Counted from the first letter of the stretch, positions 1-8,434 are shown. The stretch: DNA of 64,000 nucleotides from Nocardia sp. CC227C (GCF_030767025.1 NZ_JASITE010000001.1:124001-188000), one strand, 5' to 3'. Notes: a model not told the origin generated them from the letters alone. Program-made: numbers and translations.

Positions 1-72
1 AAAGTTCCGTTGCGGGTGATAGCAACGGGGCGACAGGGCATCAACGAACGTCGGAAAGCAGGTTTCGTCTAT

Positions 73-405
73 ATGCGAATTGCTCGCAAGCTGGTCACCG
101 GTGGGCTGCTCGCCGGTACCGCTGCCGTGCTGGCCGTGATGGGTTCCGGGTCCGCCTCGGCGGTCGCCGTGACCCCGCTGCCGGGTGGGGTGCAGGTGGA
201 TCTCACTCCCGCCGATACGCGCTGGGTGGCCGACAGCCACTTCGGGCAGACCCTCGCCGGTCTGCCGCATCCGTCCGCCGCCTCCTTCGGGCAGGCGCTG
301 GATTCCGCGGCGAAGCTGTCGTCGCAGTATCCGGAGGGCCGGGTCGTGTTCACCGTCTTCGGGCCGTTCGACCAGTTGAACGGCACCATGCTGGCTCTGC
401 AGTAG
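73..405 (+). CDS. Small exported protein of unknown function
   Basis: A 110-residue protein with a clear Sec signal peptide: basic MRIARK start, hydrophobic stretch at about residues 8-22, and an Ala-rich cleavage region near SASA|VAV at about 28-31. The mature part has no domain I recognise. It contains a GGVQVDLTPADTRW segment and ends in a hydrophobic LNGTMLALQ tail. The ATG at 73 was chosen over one at 10 because it puts the signal peptide at the N-terminus and follows a purine-rich stretch. Similar small exported proteins are common in Nocardia; function is unknown. Confidence 0.7.
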   Translation: MRIARKLVTGGLLAGTAAVLAVMGSGSASAVAVTPLPGGVQVDLTPADTRWVADSHFGQTLAGLPHPSAASFGQALDSAAKLSSQYPEGRVVFTVFGPFDQLNGTMLALQ

Positions 406-418
406 GACCAGCCCCCCG

Positions 419-1852
419 GTGGAACTACATCAGCGGATCGTTTCGGCGCCGGTCGATTTCGGCGCCGTCCGAACCGAATTCGGGTTGGCCTCGGCGTATC
501 CCGCCGAGGCCCTCTCGGAGGCCCGCGACGCGGTGGACGCGTTCGCGGGCGACCGGGTCGACCGCACCGACATTCCCCTCGTCACCATCGACCCGCCCGG
601 CGCACTGGATCTGGACCAGGCGCTGCATCTCGAACGGACCCCGACGGGATTCCGACTCCACTACGCCATCGCCGATGTCGCGGCCGTGGTCGCGCCGGAC
701 GGTGCGCTCGCCCGCGAATCCCTGGTGCGCGGCCAGACCTTCTATCTGCCCGACGGCACGGTGCCCCTGCATCCCCGCGTGCTGTCGGAGGACCGCTCCA
801 GCCTGCTGCCCGACCTCGACCGCCCCGCCGCGCTCTGGACCATCGAACTCGACGCGAACGCCGAGCCGACGAGTTGGTCGGTGACACGCGCCCTGGTGCG
901 CTCCCGCGCCCGTCTGGACTACACCGGGGTGCAGGCCGACGCCGACGCCGGTCGGCTGCACCCCGCCATCGCCGCGCTGCCCGAATTCGGCCGCCTGCGC
1001 ATCGAGGCCGGGCTGGCGCGCGGCGCGATCTCGCTGCGGCTGCCCTCGCAGAGCGTGATCCGTGTGGACAACACCGACGACCACTGGCAGCTGGTGGTGG
1101 AGCCGCGCACCGCCGCCGACGACTGGAACGAGCAGGTTTCGCTGCTCACCGGCATGTGCGCCGCCCGAATCATGCTGGACGGCGGCGGATCGCACCGTCT
1201 CGGCCTGCTGCGCACCATGCCGCCCGCCCCCGCGTCCGCCGCCGAATCCATGCGCCGCACCGCGGCTGCCGTCGGAATCGACTGGCCCGCCGACGAATCC
1301 GTGGGCCGCATGCTCGCCCGCCTGGACCCCAACACCCCGGCCGCACTGGTACTCATGTCCGAGGCCACCGGTCTGCTGCGCGGCGCGTCCTACACCGTGC
1401 TGGACGGCGAGGATCCGGACACTCTGCAGCACAGCGCCATCGGTGCGGCCTATGCCCATGTGACCGCGCCGCTGCGCCGCCTCTCCGACCGCTACGCCAC
1501 CGAGATCTGCCTGGCGCACTGCGCGGGCGTCGAGGTTCCGCCCTGGGTGCGGGAGGGTTTGGACGCCGCCGCGGAATCCATGCGCCGCTCCGATGCGGTG
1601 GCGGGCAAGCTGGAACGCGCTTGCATCGACCTCACCGAGTCCACGGTGCTGCACTCTCGGGTGGGCACGGCATTCGAGGCGGTCGTGCTGCGCGAGGCCA
1701 ATGGCACCCGTCCCGCGGAGATCTTCGTCGCCGACCCGCCCGTGCTGTCGAAATGCACGGGCGGACCGCCGGAGGGGAAGCGGGTCAGGGTCCGTCTGGT
1801 CGAGGCCGATCCGGCCGCCCGCACGGTCATGTTCGACTACCCGGCCCCCTGA
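419..1852 (+). CDS. RNB-domain ribonuclease (RNase II/R family)
   Basis: A 477-residue 3'-5' exoribonuclease candidate. The RNB signature TIDPPGALDLDQALHL lies at residues 56-71, followed by HYAIADV (81-87) and the PLHPRVLSEDRSSLLP block (116-131), all typical of the family. Of the four metal-binding aspartates of E. coli RNase II, three are present (D58, D64, D66) and the fourth position is Gln67; I recall DLDQA as common in actinobacterial members. No separate cold-shock domains precede RNB, so this is a minimal form compared with RNase R. It starts with GTG, 14 bases after the preceding gene. Confidence 0.88.
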   Translation: MELHQRIVSAPVDFGAVRTEFGLASAYPAEALSEARDAVDAFAGDRVDRTDIPLVTIDPPGALDLDQALHLERTPTGFRLHYAIADVAAVVAPDGALARESLVRGQTFYLPDGTVPLHPRVLSEDRSSLLPDLDRPAALWTIELDANAEPTSWSVTRALVRSRARLDYTGVQADADAGRLHPAIAALPEFGRLRIEAGLARGAISLRLPSQSVIRVDNTDDHWQLVVEPRTAADDWNEQVSLLTGMCAARIMLDGGGSHRLGLLRTMPPAPASAAESMRRTAAAVGIDWPADESVGRMLARLDPNTPAALVLMSEATGLLRGASYTVLDGEDPDTLQHSAIGAAYAHVTAPLRRLSDRYATEICLAHCAGVEVPPWVREGLDAAAESMRRSDAVAGKLERACIDLTESTVLHSRVGTAFEAVVLREANGTRPAEIFVADPPVLSKCTGGPPEGKRVRVRLVEADPAARTVMFDYPAP

Positions 1853-1879
1853 GCCGCGTCGGGTCCTGAGCCGCGTCGG
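1848..1879. repeat. Two 15-bp direct repeats between convergent genes
   Basis: The 15-mer CCTGAGCCGCGTCGG occurs at 1848-1862 and again at 1865-1879. It spans the stop codon of the RNB ribonuclease and the gap before the convergent hydrolase. Most likely a local duplication; no function is evident. Confidence 0.6.
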
Positions 1880-1882
1880 CCG

Positions 1883-2713
1883 TCAGCTGGCGATGGCGGA
1901 GGCGGTGGCCGAACGGATCGCGGCGGTGACGGTGTCGGGATCCTCGAGCATGAGCAGGTGGCCGCAGTCGGGCAGCAGCAGCGACCGGACGGGGGAGAGG
2001 GTGCGGTTGAGCGCCGATCCGGCGGTGGCGGACAGAATGCGGTTCTTCGCACCCCAGATGGTGGTGATGGGCGGGAAGGCGAGGGTGGGGCGGAAGTCGT
2101 CCAGCGCGGCCAAGCGGTCGAAGTCGCGGGCGATGGCGGCGGGGGCCAGCAGGCGGCGGGGTTCGGTCCAGCGGTCGCGGAAGTCGGCGAAGGCGGTGGC
2201 GTCCATGTGGCGGCCGCGCGGGCCGAGCTGTTCGCGCACCACCCAGCCGGCCGCGAGTGTGGGCACCTTGGTCGCCGCGGCCAGCGCGTCGAGTCGGATG
2301 CGCCGGGCGGCCTTGGCGGTCCAACCGGTCGGGGTCGGACGCAGGGTGGCGGCGGTGAGCGGACTGCACAGCACCAGAGCGCGCACCCGCCGGGTCTCCT
2401 GCCGGGCGTAGAACAGCGACACCGCGCTGCCGAAACAATTGCCCACCAGTGTGACGTCCCGCAATCCGTGATCGGCGATGAACTCCGAGACGAGGCGCAC
2501 GTAATTGTCGACCGTGTACCCACTGGTCGGTATATCGGATTCGCCGAAGCCGAACAGGTCGAGGGCGTACACGCTGTTGGTGGCCGCGAGGGCCCGCGTC
2601 TGATGCGACCAGATCCGCCGGTCACCACCGATATTGTGCAAGAACAAGATCGGGTCGCCCGATCCGGCACGGTCGTAGGCGACGGAAACGCCGTGGAAGT
2701 CGAATACCGGCAT
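1883..2713 (-). CDS. Alpha/beta hydrolase with Cys nucleophile, beside beta-lactone genes
   Basis: A 276-residue alpha/beta-hydrolase fold protein. The oxyanion HN-IGG segment is at residues 26-30 and the nucleophile elbow is G-N-C-F-G at 91-95, so Cys93 stands where Ser is usual. The usual strand-6 acid in WGxxDxxxP is Asn224 here (WGAKNRIL), and the catalytic His is His252 (DCGHLL). The RBS GAGGAG lies close upstream of the ATG. The gene is downstream of nltD on the same strand, with a 171-bp gap. By position it resembles OleB of olefin clusters, but OleB uses an Asp nucleophile. It could be a thioesterase, an acyl transferase or a lactone-handling enzyme; this is inference. Confidence 0.8.
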   Translation of the reverse strand: MPVFDFHGVSVAYDRAGSGDPILFLHNIGGDRRIWSHQTRALAATNSVYALDLFGFGESDIPTSGYTVDNYVRLVSEFIADHGLRDVTLVGNCFGSAVSLFYARQETRRVRALVLCSPLTAATLRPTPTGWTAKAARRIRLDALAAATKVPTLAAGWVVREQLGPRGRHMDATAFADFRDRWTEPRRLLAPAAIARDFDRLAALDDFRPTLAFPPITTIWGAKNRILSATAGSALNRTLSPVRSLLLPDCGHLLMLEDPDTVTAAIRSATASAIAS

Positions 2714-2744
2714 CGGGCGCTCTCCTCATTGAGTGCGGTGCTGT

Positions 2745-2777
2745 ACTGCTCATCGCCGTACTGCTCATCACTGCTCA
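2745..2777. repeat. Three copies of CTGCTCAT upstream of the hydrolase
   Basis: The region just upstream of the hydrolase start (2713) holds three close copies of CTGCTCAT, the first two inside a longer TACTGCTCATC repeat. They lie in the untranslated leader between nltD and the hydrolase gene. Possible slippage-prone leader or regulatory repeat; no known motif recognised. Confidence 0.5.
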
Positions 2778-2838
2778 TCCGGCCGGAGCTGTCACCAGCG
2801 GAATACCCCGGCACGGAATATGCAATCCATGCTAGCTG

Positions 2839-2852
2839 GTACCGCTGGTAAC
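2839..2852 (-). promoter_or_regulatory. Candidate operator shared with the nltC/nltA promoter region
   Basis: On the minus strand this reads GTTACCAGCGGTAC. The nltC-nltA divergent region has GTTACCAGTGGGTAC at 6118-6132, differing by one substitution and one inserted G. It lies about 126 bp upstream of the hydrolase ATG and just downstream of the nltD stop. Two near-identical sites flanking the same pathway suggest a common regulator; which one is unknown. Confidence 0.4.
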
Positions 2853-2884
2853 ACAAGGCTCGGCGAGTAGCGCCCGATCGCCGG

Positions 2885-3919
2885 TCAGCGCGTCGTCGTG
2901 GGAATCACCTCCCCGGAGCGCAGCCACCGCTGCAATTCCGCCATTCCGGTATCCCGGTCCGTGATCGGCCGGTAGCCGAAGTCGCGGGCGGCCGCCCCGG
3001 TGTCGTAGGTGCCCGTGCGGGTGAGCACCGCGACCGTGTACCGCGACAGCGGCGGAGTCCAGTGTTCGGCGAGATACGGTACGCGCCTGAGGGTTTCGAT
3101 CACCTCGACGGCCAGTTCCACCACCCGCCGCGGCGGCCTGCGTCCCGGCTGGCGATAGCCCAGTTCCGCGGCGACCTGCCGCAGGAACCGCCACACATTG
3201 GTCTGCTCGGCGTCGGCGATGAAATACGCCCGCCCGCCGACCTCGTCGGAGCCAGCGGCCTTGACGCAGGCTTCGACGATATTGTCGACATGGCACAGCG
3301 AGGCGTGCACCTCGCGGCCGAACGACAGATCCGGCAGCGTTCCCGCCGCCGCCCGGCTCAGCAGCCGCACGATCGGCCCGGACCGGTCACCCGCACCCCA
3401 GATGGCGCGCGGCCGTAGTGCGCAGGTGGTGAAATCCGGTGTGTTCGCTGCGAGTACGAGCCGTTCGGCCGCCGCCTTGGTCTCGCAGTAGAGGTTCAGG
3501 AAGCGGCGCGGGTACGGCACCGATTCATCGATATCGACCTGATCCCCGCCGTCGCGGTCCATCAGCGCGCTCGGGCTGGAGATGAACACGAACCGCCGCG
3601 CCCCCTTGTTCCGCGCCGCCGTCAGCAGCCGCTCGGTCGCCGTGACGTTCTCGTTCCAGAACTGCTCCCGGGTCCCACGCTCGTCCACCCGTGCGGCACT
3701 GTGGAATACGATGTCGACACCTTCGACGGCCCGTTCCAGCGAGGCCGGATCACCGAGGTCGCCATTGACCACCTCCACCTGATCCAGCACGGCGGCGATA
3801 TCACGCAGAGTGCTGGTGGGGCGCACCAGAATCGATACCCGGTAGTCGCCGTCGCGCACCAGGCGGCGCACCAACGCCCCGCCCAGGAACCCGGAAGCCC
3901 CGGTCACCAGTGCCCTCAC
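2885..3919 (-). CDS. nltD: NltD-like/OleD-like NAD(P)-dependent reductase
   Basis: A 344-residue extended SDR (NAD-dependent epimerase/dehydratase fold) expected to reduce the beta-keto acid to a beta-hydroxy acid in beta-lactone or olefin biosynthesis. The Rossmann motif GASGFLGG is at residues 7-14, and the catalytic YxxxK is Y144-K148 (YCETK), preceded by the FISSPS serine segment at 112-117. I chose the GTG at 3919 because it puts the GASGFLGG motif at the usual depth and follows a GGGAGG RBS. It overlaps the stop codon of the upstream 50-codon ORF as GTGA, a sign of translational coupling. The neighbouring ligase and thiolase pair support the pathway assignment. Confidence 0.85.
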   Translation of the reverse strand: MRALVTGASGFLGGALVRRLVRDGDYRVSILVRPTSTLRDIAAVLDQVEVVNGDLGDPASLERAVEGVDIVFHSAARVDERGTREQFWNENVTATERLLTAARNKGARRFVFISSPSALMDRDGGDQVDIDESVPYPRRFLNLYCETKAAAERLVLAANTPDFTTCALRPRAIWGAGDRSGPIVRLLSRAAAGTLPDLSFGREVHASLCHVDNIVEACVKAAGSDEVGGRAYFIADAEQTNVWRFLRQVAAELGYRQPGRRPPRRVVELAVEVIETLRRVPYLAEHWTPPLSRYTVAVLTRTGTYDTGAAARDFGYRPITDRDTGMAELQRWLRSGEVIPTTTR

Positions 3920-4068
3920 CGCGCCTCCCGGCCGATCCCGCGCATACCGCACCGCCCGGTGCGGCTCGCTCGTTCGTCGGCGGCGATACTCACCGCCGCG
4001 GTGATCGTCCCCGCCAGCCGGACCAGTGATCCCAGGGATAGGAACGACCGCAGCACAATCTCTTTCAC
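3916..4068 (-). CDS. Small ORF translationally coupled between nltC and nltD
   Basis: A 50-residue ORF starting at GTG (VKEIVLRSFLSLGSLVRLAG...) preceded by a strong AGGAGGAGAC RBS with about 6 bases of spacing. It begins 15 bases after the nltC stop and ends in a GTGA overlap with nltD. The first 32 residues are mostly hydrophobic or small and could form one membrane-contacting helix; the last 18 are basic (GRCGMRGIGREAR). I recognise no family. The RBS and both junctions argue for translation, but it could be a leader whose only role is coupling nltD to nltC. Confidence 0.6.
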   Translation of the reverse strand: MKEIVLRSFLSLGSLVRLAGTITAAVSIAADERASRTGRCGMRGIGREAR

Positions 4069-4082
4069 CGTCTCCTCCTGGA

Positions 4083-5747
4083 CTAGGAATCGAGCTGTTT
4101 GGCGGCCCAGACGGCCAGCTTCTCGCGCCCGATCTTGGCGTTGTGGCGGATGTCCACCGGGAATCCGGGATGGAACAGGAAGGCCGTCACCGGGGCGGTG
4201 ATCTCGAATTCGGCCTGGCGCTTGTACATTTCGACCTCCACGGCCTTGCGGTCGGCCCCCGGCTCGAGTTCCACGCACAGCACCGGCCGCTGCGCACCGC
4301 GCTCGCCGACGCCAACCAGCGCCGTGCGCGCCACTCCGGACACGACATTGAACACCTGCTCCACCCGCACCGTGAACAGCGGCCCGTCGGCGGTTTCCAC
4401 ACGCTGACTCTTGCGCCCGCAGAACCGGATTCGCCCCTGGTCGTCGATGCGCGCCAGGTCGCCGGTGCGATGCCACACCACCTCGCCGTCGCGGATCTTG
4501 CCGACGGTATTGGCCGAATCCGGCCACAGATAGCGGGTGCTCACATTCGGCCCGGAGACCACCAGTTCGCCGACCCAATCCGTGGCGGCCAGCTCCTCGG
4601 CCCGTTCGTCGACATCGTGCCAGGTGGGCAGCGGATCGTCGGTGATCGCGATGATGCGCGCCCGCACGTGCAGGGCGGGCTTGCCCACGCACACGCCCTC
4701 CCCGCGGTGCGCCGCCTCCACGAGATCGCCCAGCAGTTCCCGGGATTCGATGGTGGCCATGGGCAGCGCCTCGGTGGCCCCGTAGCCGGAGTACACCCGC
4801 GCGTCCTCGGGCAGCACCGCACGCAGCCCGGCGATGCACCAGTCCGGCACCGGCGCACCGCCGGAGTAGACGCTCTCCAGCGTCGGCAGCGTCGATCCGT
4901 GCTGCTCGATATGGCGCAGCAGCGGAATCAGCACCGCCGGGGAGGCGAACATGGTCTTCACCCCGAACCGGTGCACCGCGTCCACCACGTGCTCGGGATC
5001 GGTGGCCCCGACCTTGGAGGGGATCAATGGCGGCAGCACGCAGCGGGATCCGATGAGCAGCTCCAGAATGCCCGCCACCGGCGCGGTGATGAGCGAGGTG
5101 CCCGGTTCCATATGCTCGCGCGCCGCGTCCACCTGCTCGATCATGGCGCTGAGATTGCCGTGGGTGAGCACCACCGCCTTGGCCGGACCGGTGCTGCCGG
5201 TGGTGTAGGCGATGAGCAGTGGCTCGTCGTCGGGCGCGGGCTCGCGTTCGGGCAGCGGCGCGGGCGGGGTGCGGCCCCAGCTGTCCAGGGTGGGGCCGCG
5301 CCAGAAGCCGCGTCCGACGGTGACCGCCAGCCGCACCTTGCGGAAGTAGGCGCGGAAGACGATGCGCACCGCCTGCGCCTCGGGCACCCCGACGAACGCC
5401 TCCGCATCGGCGGCCTGTAGGCAGCGCATCATCTTGAACAGCCCCATGCCGGGATCGATGATCACCGGTACGGAACCGATTTTGAACAGTCCGTTGAGCA
5501 CCGCGTAGAGCTCGGGTCCCGGCCGCACCAGCACGATGGTCCGCATCCCCCGGCCCACGCCCGCGGCGAGGAAGTTCGCCGCGATGGCGTCGGACCACTC
5601 GTCGAGTTCGGCGTAGGTGAGCTGCCGGTAGTCGGGCAGACCCGTGGCGGTGCGGCCGTCGGCGTATATCACCGCCTCCCGGTCGGGATGGGTGGCGACG
5701 ATGTCACGGAATCGGTCGAGCGCGCGCCAGTAGGTCGCGGCGGTCAT
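4083..5747 (-). CDS. nltC: NltC-like beta-lactone synthetase (OleC family, ANL superfamily)
   Basis: A 554-residue adenylate-forming enzyme. Core motifs are in order: A3 TTGSTGPAK at 182-190, A5 YSGYGATEALP at 319-329, then HRTGDLARID (A7) and GRKSQRV (A8) towards the C-terminus. Its length and its setting beside thiolase and SDR genes match OleC/NltC, which adenylate a beta-hydroxy acid and close a beta-lactone rather than making an acyl-CoA. A longer reading frame extends upstream, but the ATG at 5747 has a good AGGTGAT RBS and puts the N-terminus at the family position. It is transcribed divergently from nltA. A plain acyl-CoA ligase is the alternative, made unlikely by context. Confidence 0.87.
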   Translation of the reverse strand: MTAATYWRALDRFRDIVATHPDREAVIYADGRTATGLPDYRQLTYAELDEWSDAIAANFLAAGVGRGMRTIVLVRPGPELYAVLNGLFKIGSVPVIIDPGMGLFKMMRCLQAADAEAFVGVPEAQAVRIVFRAYFRKVRLAVTVGRGFWRGPTLDSWGRTPPAPLPEREPAPDDEPLLIAYTTGSTGPAKAVVLTHGNLSAMIEQVDAAREHMEPGTSLITAPVAGILELLIGSRCVLPPLIPSKVGATDPEHVVDAVHRFGVKTMFASPAVLIPLLRHIEQHGSTLPTLESVYSGGAPVPDWCIAGLRAVLPEDARVYSGYGATEALPMATIESRELLGDLVEAAHRGEGVCVGKPALHVRARIIAITDDPLPTWHDVDERAEELAATDWVGELVVSGPNVSTRYLWPDSANTVGKIRDGEVVWHRTGDLARIDDQGRIRFCGRKSQRVETADGPLFTVRVEQVFNVVSGVARTALVGVGERGAQRPVLCVELEPGADRKAVEVEMYKRQAEFEITAPVTAFLFHPGFPVDIRHNAKIGREKLAVWAAKQLDS

Positions 5748-6261
5748 GGCATCACCTCGTGGAATTTCGCGCGCTCGATATTCGCGCCGGCGGCAGCGGT
5801 ATCGCACGCGCGGAAATGTCGGATACGGAAGGGAGAACAACTGCGGTCGAATTCGCCGATGAATGTGACGACAGTACGGCGAGGTTACCTCGAGCAATGC
5901 GAGTCCGCTACCGCGCGAAGTATGCCAATACATTGCCGCGCAACGGGTTTGGTGTGTCGAGCAGTACCGCAACAGGTTCTCCCGCACCCCCTAGCGCACC
6001 CCCTATGCGAGTTTTCCCGACGGCTCGCGAATACCACTGTCTACCTTGCGGTTCTATCGATCTTAAACTGAAACGCCGCTGTAACGGCTGTGATTGACGG
6101 GACTGCTGTGGCGCAGAGTTACCAGTGGGTACTGGTACCGTTCGAATCGGCATCGGGGCTACTGGATAACGACGGCATTGCTTCGGATGATCGATCCGAA
6201 TACGAATCGCCGCACCAGAATTCGACCGAACTCGCACAATCTTTCCAGAGAGTAGGGGGCT
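5748..6261. promoter_or_regulatory. Divergent nltC-nltA promoter region
   Basis: A 514-bp gap, visibly more AT-rich than its surroundings, between divergently transcribed nltC and nltA. I see no convincing gene in it. It holds a CGAGGT-T-ACCTCG near-palindrome at 5880-5892 and a TACCAGT-gggt-ACTGGTA inverted repeat at 6120-6137. Both are plausible repressor sites. No clear -35/-10 pair could be fixed by eye. Confidence 0.6.
6118..6137 (+). promoter_or_regulatory. Inverted repeat, candidate operator upstream of nltA
   Basis: TACCAGT and ACTGGTA are perfect 7-bp arms around a 4-bp spacer (6120-6137), the size and shape of many TetR-family operators. The left part, GTTACCAGTGGGTAC, recurs with one change and one gap at 2839-2852 (minus strand) upstream of the hydrolase. 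Confidence 0.45.
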
Positions 6262-7308
6262 ATGCGTACCCGTTTCGAATCGATAGGTGCGTACACACCC
6301 GGCACCGTCCGTTCCACCGAGGACGTGATCGCCAGTCTGTCGATCCCCAGGGCCTTGGACCTGGAGCGGATCACCGGAATCAAGAATCGCCGCGTGCACA
6401 ACAGCGATCCGGACGATTACGAATCCTCGTTCGAACTGGCGCTGCGGGCGATCGACGACTGCCTGACGCACTCCGACTACGCCGCCGAGGATCTCGACGT
6501 CATCATCAACGTCTCGATCACACGCTTTCGCGGGCCGGAATATTTCTGCTACGCACCGTCTTTCGCGCTCATGCTGCGCAATGCGCTGGGCGCGAAGCAG
6601 GCGCGCTACTTCGACCTGTCCAATGCCTGCGCGGGCATGATCACCGGCGTCCTGCTGCTGGACCGCATGATCAAGGCGGGCGTGGTGCGCAATGGCCTGG
6701 TGGTCAGCGGCGAGCAGATCACGCCCATCGCCGACACCGCCGCCCGGGAGATCAGCCAGCCCTACGACCCCCAGTTCGCCGCGCTCACCGTCGGCGACGC
6801 CGCGGTGGCGGTGGTGGTGGACGGCCGCGGTGACGACCACGACGAGATCCACTACATCGAGCTCATGACCACCTCCGCGGGGGCCGAGCACTGCCTGGGC
6901 ATGCCGAGTGAGAAGACCACCGGCATCGCCATGTACACCGACAACCGGGCGCTGGCCAGCGAATCGCGCTTCCAGCAGGGCATCAGTCGGATGGACGACT
7001 TCCTGACCGAAACCGGACGCACCTGGGAGAGCGAGAAATACGACTACTGGGTGCACCACCAGTTCAGCGGCCCGGCCATCGAATACATCAGCCAGCTCAC
7101 CGAACAGCACTTCGACACCCCGATGCCGCAGGCGCTCAACGTCTACGACGAATTCGGCAACACCGCCTCCACCTCCCACTTCCTGGTGCTGCACGAGCAC
7201 CTGGCTCGGCAGCGCATTCCGAAGGGATCCAAGGTGCTGCTGATTCCGGAGGCGTCCGGGGTGGTCTCCGGGCACCTCGCCGCGACCATCAGCCGATTGG
7301 AGGCGTGA
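6262..7308 (+). CDS. nltA: NltA-like/OleA-like acyl condensing enzyme (catalytic subunit)
   Basis: A 348-residue thiolase-fold (KAS III-like) enzyme expected to join two long-chain acyl groups head to head into a beta-keto acid. The complete triad is visible: Cys123 in SNACAGM, His266 in VHHQFSG (the HQAN equivalent) and Asn300 in FGNTAS. An ATG start follows a GAGAGTAGGGG purine-rich RBS. It overlaps or abuts nltB directly downstream. In the nocardiolactone and lipstatin pathways two such proteins form a heterodimer; this one keeps the catalytic residues and its neighbour does not. A simple FabH role is less likely given the flanking nltC and nltD. Confidence 0.88.
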   Translation: MRTRFESIGAYTPGTVRSTEDVIASLSIPRALDLERITGIKNRRVHNSDPDDYESSFELALRAIDDCLTHSDYAAEDLDVIINVSITRFRGPEYFCYAPSFALMLRNALGAKQARYFDLSNACAGMITGVLLLDRMIKAGVVRNGLVVSGEQITPIADTAAREISQPYDPQFAALTVGDAAVAVVVDGRGDDHDEIHYIELMTTSAGAEHCLGMPSEKTTGIAMYTDNRALASESRFQQGISRMDDFLTETGRTWESEKYDYWVHHQFSGPAIEYISQLTEQHFDTPMPQALNVYDEFGNTASTSHFLVLHEHLARQRIPKGSKVLLIPEASGVVSGHLAATISRLEA

Positions 7309-7310
7309 GT

Positions 7311-8252
7311 ATGCCGACCGCGATCGTGACCGCCGCCGTGTGCACCGATCAGGACACCGGCAGCTTCTTCGAACTGGCCAGCCGCGCCGGGCGGGCCTGC
7401 CTGGAACAGTCCGGGGTGTCGCCGAACCGGGTCGGCCTGGTGATCAACGCGGGCGTCTTCCGCGACAGCAATATCTCCGAACCCGCGGTGGCGGCGCTCA
7501 TCCAGAAGCGCCTCGGCATCGGCCTGGAGTACGCCAGCGGCGATGTGCCCGCCTTCTCGTTCGACCTCATGAACGGGGCCACCGGTGTGCTGCACGCGTT
7601 CATGGCCGCGCAATGCTTCCTGGCGCCCGGCGAGGTGGAATACGCCATGGTGGTCGCCGGTGACACCCACCCGTCCATGACGCGGGACCGCGACGACTTC
7701 CCCTACACCGCCAGCGGTGCGGCCGTGCTGCTCCGATCCGATACCGGGGCGGGCGGATTCGGCCGCCCGCACACCAGCGAGATCGAGGGTTCCGCACCGC
7801 CCACCGCCTGGGTGAACCTGGAGTCGGCGGGCACCGACGGCCGCAACACCCTGAGCGTGCGGGCCGGGGCGGGCGATCCGCTGGAGCTGGCCGATCGGGT
7901 GGTGCGCGCCTGCCTGGCCGACGAGGGCATCGACGCGGCGGATTTCGCCACCGGCAAGGCCGTGCTGCTCGCGCCCGCGCCGGTGGCCGGGTTCCGGGAG
8001 CGGTTGGCCTACCGATTGGGCATTCCGGTGGCGGCCGTCGCGGGCGTGGATCCGGCACTGGGGGATCCGTTCAGCGCGGCGCCGGTGCACGCCTATGCGC
8101 AGGCCGCCGCATCGGGGCTGCTCGAGGGGGTGCGCACGGTGCTGTTCCTGGGCGTGGACGACAGCGCGGCGGCCTGCCTGCCGTATCGGCCCCTGCCGCT
8201 GTCGCTCTCGGGTTCCGTCGCCGAGCTGCACGCCAATCAGTTTGCGGGTTAA
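7311..8252 (+). CDS. nltB: NltB-like thiolase-fold partner lacking the catalytic triad
   Basis: A 313-residue thiolase-fold paralogue of NltA. Where NltA has N-A-Cys123-A-G this protein has N-G-Ala90-T-G. The His motif is replaced by an APAPVAGF segment, and the GN motif by GDPFSAAP. All three catalytic residues are therefore lost while the fold hallmarks remain. This suits a non-catalytic heterodimer partner, as reported for NltB and LstB, which may supply substrate-pocket residues to NltA. The ATG at 7311 was preferred over the GTG at 7305, which overlaps the nltA stop, because the GGAGG at 7299-7303 is well spaced only for the ATG. Confidence 0.83.
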   Translation: MPTAIVTAAVCTDQDTGSFFELASRAGRACLEQSGVSPNRVGLVINAGVFRDSNISEPAVAALIQKRLGIGLEYASGDVPAFSFDLMNGATGVLHAFMAAQCFLAPGEVEYAMVVAGDTHPSMTRDRDDFPYTASGAAVLLRSDTGAGGFGRPHTSEIEGSAPPTAWVNLESAGTDGRNTLSVRAGAGDPLELADRVVRACLADEGIDAADFATGKAVLLAPAPVAGFRERLAYRLGIPVAAVAGVDPALGDPFSAAPVHAYAQAAASGLLEGVRTVLFLGVDDSAAACLPYRPLPLSLSGSVAELHANQFAG

Positions 8253-8434
8253 CCTGATTCATCCGATCGCTCGCCGACGGACGCGTCGGCGGGCACGGAA
8301 CACACCGTCGTGCCCGGCTGAGACCGGCCGCCGTCAGGCGTCCACCCCGCTGCAACGATGCCGCTCCAGCACATCAGCTCGTCGTGCCCTCCCCTCAGTC
8401 GGGACTGAAGGACATCGATGAAGGGATGTCGACC

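Noticed and set aside
10..72. N-terminal extension of the first exported protein starting at 10
   Set aside because: It would bury the signal peptide 21 residues inside the protein; the ATG at 73 gives a normal signal.
5688..6071. Plus-strand frames in the nltC-nltA gap
   Set aside because: They overlap the nltC start and promoter region and have no RBS or family resemblance.
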